Part shown: positions 56,250 through 64,000 of the stretch, piece after piece
How positions within the stretch are numbered: the stretch's first letter is position 1
How the letters are laid out: every line of letters starts with the position of its first letter
NCBI GenBank assembly: GCA_031772625.1
Contig: CM062810.1
Location: 705,038,358 to 705,102,357, forward strand
DNA: 64,000 nucleotides
Reading direction: 5' to 3'
From: Pinus tabuliformis
Taxonomy: Eukaryota; Streptophyta; Pinopsida; Pinales; Pinaceae
Position numbers and translations under genes: made by a program
Notes under the pieces: model-generated
The model's input: the letters and a program-made list of their open reading frames with translations, nothing else
Databases searched by the model: none
What the model was told of the DNA's origin: nothing

Positions 56250-56560
56250 TTGTAGATACCAACCCACTGTTTCAAATATATTTGTAGGCACCAACCCACT
56301 GGGGACACCAATCCCCATTGTTGCAAATATACATAGGCACCAAACTACTAGAGGCACCAATTCCCACCATTGCAAATATTCATAGGCACCAACCTACTCG
56401 AGCCACCGATCTCCACTATAGCAAATATTTGTAGGCACCAACCTACTCGAGCCACCGATATCCACTATTGCAAATATTCGTAGGCACCAAATTATTGGAG
56501 ACACCAATCCCCACTGCTACAAATATTCATTGGCACCAACCTATTTCACTGAGTTTATTT
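56250..56560. repeat. 49-bp minisatellite
   Basis: The word GGCACCAA recurs at 56,287, 56,336, 56,385, 56,434, 56,483 and 56,532, exactly 49 bp apart. Each unit reads approximately TAGGCACCAACCTACT, then CACCGATCCCCACTATTGC, then AAATATTCG. A partial unit precedes the array. Confidence 0.95.
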
Positions 56561-56789
56561 GCTACTTTTTCCTTAACTAGGTTTGCTCATTTTTCTTCCT
56601 TCACCAAGTATGCTTGTTGCTTTTGCATTCACCAGGTTTGTTTCTCCCAAAACTTATTGTTTTGGCCTCTTCCTAAGAATGAACTTGTAAAACATGCCAC
56701 CTATCTAATTTTGCAAATCTGATTTTGAATATTTTACTTGAGACATTTCTATATGTCTCATATATTTGAAAATTTAACATTCTGAAAGT

Positions 56790-57740
56790 CCCAGAAAAGA
56801 AGTTACAACAAAAATTACAAGTTGACTTCTTTGAAACTAATTTTAGGATCATTCATAAACCCTAACATCCATAAGGAATATCTTTAAAAATATAGAGAAC
56901 CAAAGTCTGAAATTTTTACCCTAGGTTCCTAGAGATATTACTTATGTCTCCTCAATATTTCACAATCTTAAACATCTCAATAAATAATTTATAATGAAAA
57001 TACCAAACTAACCTCTTTGAAGATGACTCTAAGGACTATTCAAAAACCCTAACTTCCACAAGGCATATCTCTAAAAACATAGTGAATCAAAGTCTAAATT
57101 GTTTATCATGAGTACTTAAAGATTTCAATTCTATTTCTTCAAGATTTCATAGTTTGAAACATATTATAAAATAAGTTATAATGAAAATTCCAAATTGACT
57201 TGTTTGAAGTAGATTTTAGGAGCATTTGAGAACCCTATTTTCCTCAGAGAATATATTAAAAAATATAGAGAACCAGTCACTGAATTTTTTACTACATGTA
57301 CATGGATATCTTAGCTCTATCCCCTCAAAATTTCATGGTCTCAAACATCCCATTTTTTTATTATATAGAAAAATGCCAAACTGACCTGTTTGAAGTATAT
57401 TTTAGGAGCATTCAAGAACCCTTAATTCCTCAAAGTATATCTTCAGAAATATAGTGAACCAATGATTAAAATTTATACCACATGTACAAAAATATATCAC
57501 CTTTATATCATCAAAATTTAATAGTTGAAAACATCCCAAAAGATAAGTTATAGCGAAAATACCAAATTGGCTTCTTTACTCCATAAATTACATTTTTGTT
57601 CTACCTTTAAAACCCCAAGAGTATTCCCAGCTTCTCTGATGTACCTAAGATATGTTCTTTCTTGTATGGTCTTCAAATTGACTCATATATCCTTTATTTA
57701 TAGTGTTTTTGTGTTCACTTATGGTGTTGACTTATGTTAG
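56790..57740. repeat. 186-bp tandem array related to the chromovirus leader
   Basis: Blocks of the form AAGTTATARCGAAAATNCC-AAATTGACTTCTTTGAA recur with TTGAA at 56,831, 57,017, 57,203 and 57,390, plus a relative at 57,576 (186-187 bp spacing). Each unit also holds AGGANCATTCANNAACCCTAA and ATATAGNGAACCAA. The same block occurs three times in the chromovirus leader at 37.6-38.1 kb. The array is probably a remnant of a related retrotransposon's leader. Confidence 0.8.
57529..57735. repeat. Dispersed direct repeat, copy 1
   Basis: About 205 bp running from ACATCCCAAAAGATAAGTTA through CTTTAAAACCCCAAGAGTAT and CTCATATATCCTTTATTTAT to GTTGACTT. It matches 59,648-59,860. Confidence 0.8.
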
Positions 57741-57759
57741 GGCTTGAAATTGAAATGGT

Positions 57760-59640
57760 TTTGTTTGTCATTCCACCCTCTTTGACCTCTGAACAACCAC
57801 TCCTATTCAAGCATTATTCCAATTTTTCATATTGTTAAAAGTAAAAAGTCGTTGAAATGGATTATAAGGCAATTTGTCATTATTTCCATTGTTTTTGTGT
57901 ATTAAAAGTATAAATTAAGGATTATGGCAACTAATGATGGTTTTTGAGTTAGATCATGTAACCAAAAAGGTTTCCAGTAACCTTCCTTCATGATCAAGAT
58001 GGTTGCACGCATCCAGGAAATAAATGAAGACATGGGCTTTTCCGCTAGAAGCTTCAATAAGCTCTTGTGTTCATCATATCAGAATGAGGATGGATTAAGA
58101 ATGTGCTAGAATCTTGTCAAAGTACTAGTTGACAAAACCTCAAAATTGGAGCATTTGTGCAAGTTTATCGTGATTATGCAAATAAACTACCTAATTTCCC
58201 GTGTGGTTAACACTTTCTAGTTCATATGGTTCATAACTGAAGCCAAAGCTATAAGGGATTCCATTCAACTTATCCATTCTTGCAAATAATTTTGATATAG
58301 TTGACATTCTCCATACAGGAGACAAGGGATTTGTTGAATCCTCCTGCTCGTTGTCTTTTCATTGTAAAACAATATAAATCTTGACCTTTGTGCACTACAC
58401 AAGGAGCGACCAATATGTTAATAATTGTAACATGTATATTGCTTGATCGATCAGATCGTGGGGCACATGCATTCTTGTGTTCAATATGTAACTTTGAGAC
58501 AATAAATTGAATGTAAGTATTGGTGCCATTGTAAATGTGATTATTGGCTTAGCTTTGTGCATGGTTTAAAGTTCATTCTACAGGAAACGTAGCTGGTTTG
58601 GAGGGTCAACCAACTCGGCCATGTTTTCCTTTGTATCATATTGTTGTAGAATAGATATGACTTTTGTTTATTACTCTGTAACTTGCATATCATTCCTCTG
58701 GTTTATATTTGATTGCATACTAATATTTTTATTGCAGGGCATCATTTTACACTTGGCTTTCATATAAACTCTTTTGATCTTGCAGGTTTACAACACAATT
58801 TCCTTATTCTTGAAAACAGAGCCTATATCCAGATTGTATGATTGAGCTATACGCTTAGAGCATGATCTACCTCATGCATAATTAGATTAGGGGTTTTATC
58901 TCTTAATTATGCATCTTGGTTATTTTTATTTTTTATTTTTTTTGGTTTGTCTCTTATAATCATGTTATTGCAGGGTGTGAAACTAACCACTGAAGGGAAA
59001 TGGCACGCACAAAATCACTCCTATTTTCTTAACCAATTGGTTCAACCTGTGTGACAAAACTGTATCATGTCAAGAAGGGGCTTTGTGAGCAACCCCAATG
59101 ATCACAATAGTCTTTAGAGTCCTTTCCTTTCCTTGCATTTGTGTTAATTGATTTGGTTAAAAGAGGCAACTCATCGAAGGGTTTTATATGCACTGCAACT
59201 TCTCCTTATTTGCATGAATGTTGTGTTTATTTAGTGTAGGGAGTGCAACCTATGGTAAGAATGCTTTATATTGATTCCCCAACCAATAGACATCTCCTAC
59301 GATTTTCTCTTGAAAAACCTTTTTCCTTGTAGTCACAGTGAACCAAGTTCTACTAAATACAAAGCTTTCAATGTTGTTTTGTGAATGAGATAGGAACACT
59401 CAGTTTAAGTTAGGCGAAAGAATATCTCTTGGGCCTTATCAAAACCATCCTTAAGCTTGCCATCAAGTGAACAAGTTCCTTGTAACCTTGGGTTGTGTGT
59501 TGTTTGGTTTTTTTTTACATTCTGCATCGATAGAATAGGAAATCCATTAATGTTTTGGCCTTTGCACATACAGTGTAGTATATCTATAAATATGGCCCTT
59601 GGTTAATAATTTAATGTCAAGTATTTAAGAAGTTAAATTG
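57760..59640. other. Non-coding stretch
   Basis: No supported gene. A possible exon-like trace near 57,990-58,095 reads MVARIQEINEDMGFSARSFN but stops soon after, and I do not recognise it. GATCGATCAGATCG occurs near 58,445. Confidence 0.4.
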
Positions 59641-59647
59641 ACCAACA

Positions 59648-59860
59648 GAAACATCCCAAAAGAAAAGTTATAGCGAAAATGCCAAATCGACTCATTCACT
59701 CCACAAATCACAATTTTGCTTCACCTTTAAAACCCTAAGAGTATTCCCCAACTTCTCTTGTGCACCTCAGATCTATTCTTGCTTGGGTGGTCTTAAAATG
59801 CACTCATATATCCTTTATTTATAATTTTTGTGTGTTCATGTATGGGGTTGACTTGTAAAA
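59648..59860. repeat. Dispersed direct repeat, copy 2
   Basis: It matches 57,529-57,735: ACATCCCAAAAG, AGTTATAGCGAAAAT, AACCCTAAGAGTATTCCC and TCATATATCCTTTATTTATA, in the same orientation about 2.1 kb away. The pair could be LTR or leader pieces of a decayed element. Confidence 0.8.
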
Positions 59861-60750
59861 CTAGTTGGGATGACCTGTACTTTCTAGCTGGCCTTGACCT
59901 GATAGAATATTTGATATCTTTTCATTCCTATGGAGTTAGAAAGAGTTTCATATACCATTGTAAAGGTATTAAAATAATATTTTCAACTATATATCCTATG
60001 CTTCCATTTGAGCTAGGTGTCTAGAGAAAAATGTGCTAAAATACACGGTATCCAAACCGGGCATAAAAAATATGAGTATCCAAAAAATATTTCATCAATC
60101 TTCATCTTGCAAACTTTATCTTGGACATATGTAGTCTCCCCATATTTTTAACATCAATGAAAACAATATTTCAAACATAATCAACAATATTTTGATTATA
60201 TATCTATTGATTTGATTTGTTTTATTGTCAATGTTGTGCCAACAACTCTGGGATTTGAGCCACTTTTTTAGGCCCAGAGCCTAGGTCACTGCTCAGAACT
60301 AAACCATCTCTTTAGATCAATAAATTAACATGGAAATGACAACATTACAGAAATTACTTGTTCATGACCTTGACTAGATCCCTACTAGCCATGAAAGACA
60401 TTTTGTCAAACATATCATCGACATGTAATCTACAAGTGTAAATAACAGAGTTAAGTGTAGGGATCTTGTACTTATCTGAGAATCACTATGAACCATTGTT
60501 CCCTTATGCCATTTGTTGCATTATCATCTATTAGGTCATAGACACATTATCCATTCACATATAAGTAAAAACATGTTGAAAGCCATACATAGTTGTTGTC
60601 ATAGAATGGACATATAACCAACATAATAGGAACAAAAACACAATATACACATCAACCATCAAATCCATAAATACATCTGTACCTTTACACATGAAAATCA
60701 AGGGAATGAATTTCTCATTAATGAATGTAATGAACCAATCGGAGATGGGA
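59861..60750. other. Non-coding stretch, may include the outer LTR part
   Basis: No gene is seen. TGTTGTGCCAACAACTCTGG at about 60,233 could be the outer end of the LTR that ends at 61,861, which would make that LTR about 1.6 kb long. Nothing else supports that boundary. Confidence 0.35.
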
Positions 60751-61861
60751 CTACCACGTTCCACCCGATCGTAGAATGGCTGAGCCAAATCTCTCTTTAG
60801 CCATTCACCCCTGTGCCATATTCCAAGCATGAATGTGGTATCTCATAGAACACATCAATTAAAACTCATCCAAGGCTTCTAGATCGGTCTCCATCCTAGC
60901 CATCCAGGGCTCCAGAGTGTTTGTTCCAACCAAGGCTCCAGGACTGGTAACTCAATCCATAGCTGCCCTCGGGCTCTAGAGGGTTTGTCCAACTAAGGCT
61001 CCAGGACTAGTAACTCAACCCACCAAGGGCTCCAAAGAATTTGTCCAACTAAGGCTCCAGGACTAGTAACTCAACCCAAGCTATTACAGGGCTCCAGAGT
61101 GTTTGTCCAACCAAGGCTACAGGAACTAATAACTCAACCCAAGCTAAGGAAACATGAGAACCAACCAAAAACAAGCAATGAAAATAAACCCACAATCACC
61201 ATGGTTATCCAGGAAATGACAAGGCTAAGAAATCCACTGTCAATCCTGGCTATCCTCCATGCCAATAATAGATCATGACCAAGAATCCACATGCATATGC
61301 CATGCATATCCAAACTACTGCAGAAATCATACATGCAACTCGGTACCTGCAAGAAAATCTGATGTAGCTACTGATGTCGATGTCTTATTGTTCTTTCCTG
61401 CTCTTCCTTTTCCTTCTTGCTCCAAGAATCCTAGTATGCCACACCCTCCAAGAGTGCTCCAAGAAACTCTAATTATCCAAGAGTATGAAAGAGAGAGAGA
61501 AAATGAGAGAGCTCCAACACTGAACTGACAAAAGGTTACCAACTGATCCTTGACGCCTTTTTATGAATGAGGCCTCTATTTTCTTCATTTTCCATTATTT
61601 TCCTTCATTTTCCTCCTCACATGCAACCTGTGATCTTTCACCTCCTTTTTCTCCTAATTTCCATTATTTTCATAAATAATTATGCCAAAATGCCTTTTAA
61701 TTCCTTCGCCTTTGCCTTTTCCAATTTCCTTAGCCATAAACAACCAAATGAACACCCCCTAGGATGTCTTGCCCAACATTCAGCTTGGAATAAGTGTCCC
61801 ATTCATCTGTGGTTATTGTTTTTATCTTTTATTACATGGAATTTTCACCAGGGCTATTACA
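60750..61861 (-). repeat. 3' LTR of a second Ty3 chromovirus (outer end uncertain)
   Basis: The inner end is clear: GGGCTATTACA at 61,861 followed at once by a polypurine tract. Inside are about four 60-65-bp units with GGCTCCAGGACTAGTAACTC (60,900-61,140). The LTR shares its sequence with the remnant at 3.8-4.8 kb. A TTTTTATGAATGAGGCCTCT block near 61,557 is conserved in both. The outer end was not determined. Confidence 0.7.
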
Positions 61862-61880
61862 AAACCCTCCCCCTTGGGGG
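61862..61880 (-). other. Polypurine tract of the second chromovirus
   Basis: On the minus strand CCCCCAAGGGGGAGGGTTT lies directly beside the LTR end. This fixes the element's orientation as minus, in agreement with the integrase. Confidence 0.8.
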
Positions 61881-62505
61881 ACATCGTCCTCGGTGTTCAA
61901 TCACACCTATACCTCAACAACCTGCTGAAAGAAGACATGCTGCTTATGGAGCTTTATAACACAGCTTGATGCAGTATTTACAATGAAATTTCTACTCAAG
62001 ACATAACATCATGACACCAAGACAACATATCGCATAGTGGAGCTTTATAACATAGCTCGTTACGATATTTATAATGATCATCCTGCTGAGTGCCAATCCA
62101 CATGACATCATGATAACATAACTACATGATAGCATAATAGCATAACACCCATACCACATGGTGGAGCTTTATAACACAACTCGTTATGGTATTTACATTC
62201 ATACACAAGTGTACATATAGCAACATCATCAAAACATATATATACCAAACACATATGCCAAATGATATACCAAAACATATATCAAACATATACTAATATA
62301 ATATATAAGCATATATCAAAAACATCATATAGTATATATCAACCATCATAAAGCATATATCGATCACCATAAAGCATATACTAAACCAACACAAAGCAAA
62401 TACTAAATCACCATGAAGCATATAACAAGCCATCATAAGCAAATACTAAACCACCATAAGCAAATACCAAACCACCATAAGAAAATACCAAACCACCATG
62501 TCAAG
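61881..62505 (-). repeat. 3' untranslated region with tandem repeats
   Basis: GGAGCTTTATAACA recurs at 61,948, 62,039 and 62,162, each followed by a CTCGTTAYGRTATTTA-like block. At about 62,330-62,500 a 20-24-bp unit CACCATAAGCAAATACCAAA is tandemly repeated. These lie between chromodomain and polypurine tract. Confidence 0.7.
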
Positions 62506-62509
62506 CTAC

Positions 62510-63861
62510 CTTGCCTCAACTGGAAAAAAAGGAAGGATACATAGCCCACACCTGATTCGCCATCTCCCATGTAGCTTCATTGGGACCAAAGTGCTTCCAT
62601 CACACTTTAACTTGCTTGATTGCTCGGTTCCAGAGTATAAGCACCTTTTTCTGAAATATACACTGAGGCTCCGGCTGGAATTCTCCATTTGGTTCCATCT
62701 ACAATATAGACCAATCAATCACATGATCAACATCTTTAACATACTTCTTAAGAAATAAGACATGGAAAACATCATGGAATTTCATTGTCGGAGGTAGTGC
62801 AATTCGATAGGCTATTGGCCCAATCCTCTCGGTGATACTAAAGGGTCCACAAAACCGCGGTGCCATCTTGGCACATGATCCAATCCGAAAGGGGCTCTTC
62901 TTCGATTTGATGTGCATGTACACCTGTTCCCCAACCTGGAACTCTTTGAACAACCTATTCCTATCATAATAACTCTTCTTCCTATCCTGTGTTGCCTTAA
63001 GATGCTTCTTGATTACCTGCATCTAATGTTCCATGTCTGCCAACATATATGGTCCAATCAATATCCTGCTAACTGGATCACTCCAACTAATGGGAGTGTT
63101 ACAACTCTGCCCATACAATGCCTCAAAAGACTCATCCTCAATGACTCCTGATAACCGTTGTTGTATGCAAACTCGACCAAAAGGGGATACTCTTCCCACT
63201 TCCACTGCTGATGCATCACATACATCCTCAACATGTCCTCTAAAATCCTGTTGACCCTCTCTGTCTGTCCATCCATCTGCTGATGATAAGCTGTGCTGAA
63301 GGCCAACTTTGTGCCCAAACCTGCAAATAACTCCTTCCAAAACTTGGAAGTGAACTTCGCATCCCTGTCTGACACAATATTCTTTGGGACACCATGTAGT
63401 CTAACCACATCTCTGATAAATACCTGTGCCACATCACTAGCTAAGAATGTAGACTTCACTGGAATGAAGTGTGCAACCTTTGTTAACCTGTCCACAATGA
63501 CCATGATGGAGTCATGCTGCTTCACTGTCTTCGACAACCCTGTGATGAAATCCATGGAAATGACCTCCCATTTCCACTCCGGAATCACGATCGGCTGTAG
63601 CAGTCCACCTGGATGTTTGCATCCCGCCTTCACTCGCTGACAATCGAAACATCTTGTCACAAACTCTGCTTCATCTCGCTTCATATTTGACCAATAGTAA
63701 TATCTCTTCACCGCCATGAGTTTCTTCTGATAACTCGGGTGACCTGAATATGGTTTCGAATGTAACTCCCTCAAGATCACCTTCTTGAGCTCACTGCTAT
63801 CCGACACATATATCCTGTCTCGAAACTTGACCAATCCATATGTCATAAGACAATAATCCAA
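62510..63861 (-). pseudogene. Second chromovirus integrase and chromodomain
   Basis: Integrase is read from 63,861: zinc site LHSKPYSGHPSY ... CFDCQRVK, catalytic Asp in MDFITGLS and VSDRDAKF, catalytic Glu in DGQTERVNR. A frameshift near 63,170 moves the reading to the frame ending at 63,023, with SFEALYGQSCNTPI. After a TAG the same frame continues at 63,022-62,699 (GEQVYMHIKSKKSPF, FHDVFHVLFLKKY). The chromodomain-type end (VLILWNRAIKQVKV, WKHFGPNEATWEMA) lies at about 62,640-62,560 with two more stops. The DDE residues survive but the product is broken. The rest of pol lies beyond the right edge. Confidence 0.88.
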
Positions 63862-63864
63862 GTC

Positions 63865-64000
63865 TTGTGCACTTGCACCTGTACCTGTGCCTGTACTTGT
63901 ACGTGTACCACTACATGTACCTGCACATGCACCTGCACCTATACCTTTACCTATACCTGTACATGTACCTGCACATGTACCTGTACCATGACCTGTACCT
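63865..64000 (-). repeat. In-frame TGTACC microsatellite encoding Gly-Xaa repeats
   Basis: The plus strand is an array of TGTACC, TGCACC and related hexamers running to the window edge. On the minus strand it is in frame with the integrase and would encode alternating Gly or Cys with Thr or Ala (for example GTGTGASAQD at its end). It lies between the expected RNase H and integrase domains. Confidence 0.75.

Overview
This window looks like a stretch of land-plant nuclear genome made almost entirely of transposable elements and tandem repeats. I found no intact host gene, rRNA, tRNA or CRISPR array. The plant assignment rests on L1-type LINEs with a DUF4283/CCHC-type ORF1, Ty3 chromoviruses with a tRNA-iMet-like primer site, a MULE transposase with a SWIM finger, and an old endogenous caulimovirid. 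The repeat density suggests a large genome. A gymnosperm is possible, but the sequence alone does not prove it.

Layout, left to right. 1-5 kb: a degenerate CATATA repeat, a weak retrotransposon polyprotein remnant, and an LTR-like remnant related to the LTR at 60.8-61.9 kb. 5-7.6 kb: a decayed MULE transposase with two recognisable introns. 8.6-16.5 kb: an AT-rich dispersed repeat (called R here, copy A) split by an endogenous caulimovirid at about 9,612-16,388, whose coding region stays in one frame apart from point stops until near its end. 17.0-22.1 kb: a 188-bp tandem duplication and what look like two nested DNA elements sharing TAGTCCCTGCC-type ends. 22.3-30.7 kb: R copy B, split by a full-length L1 LINE (LINE-1, minus strand, 22,602-29,776) with a perfect 18-bp target-site duplication. 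R copy A keeps the matching empty site. 30.7-31.0 kb: a SINE-like retroposon with a 16-bp duplication. 32.5-38.4 kb: a complete Ty3 chromovirus (minus strand) with 334-bp LTRs and a 5-bp duplication. 40.2-47.3 kb: a second full-length LINE (LINE-2, minus strand) with a 17-bp duplication and an intact ORF1. 47.3-52.4 kb: stacked tandem repeats (121, 296 and 57 bp) and a 1.3-kb polypyrimidine tract. 52.4-60.7 kb: AT-rich non-coding DNA with a 49-bp minisatellite and a 186-bp tandem array related to the chromovirus leader. 60.7-64 kb: the 3' part of a second Ty3 chromovirus (LTR, polypurine tract, chromodomain, integrase) that runs off the right edge.

The most interesting signal is a third ORF in both LINEs, downstream of the conserved ORF2 stop and close to the 3' end. 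It encodes about 105-115 residues with a CxxC pair, a C-x-H pair and a likely coiled coil. The two copies align without gaps at the protein level, and each carries one stop at a different place, both explainable as C-to-T transitions. I know of no described plant L1 family with such an ORF, but I could not search. Other useful signals are the nested TAGTCCC elements, the insertion chronology readable from R copies A and B, and the 180-190-bp repeats shared by the chromovirus leader and a distant array.
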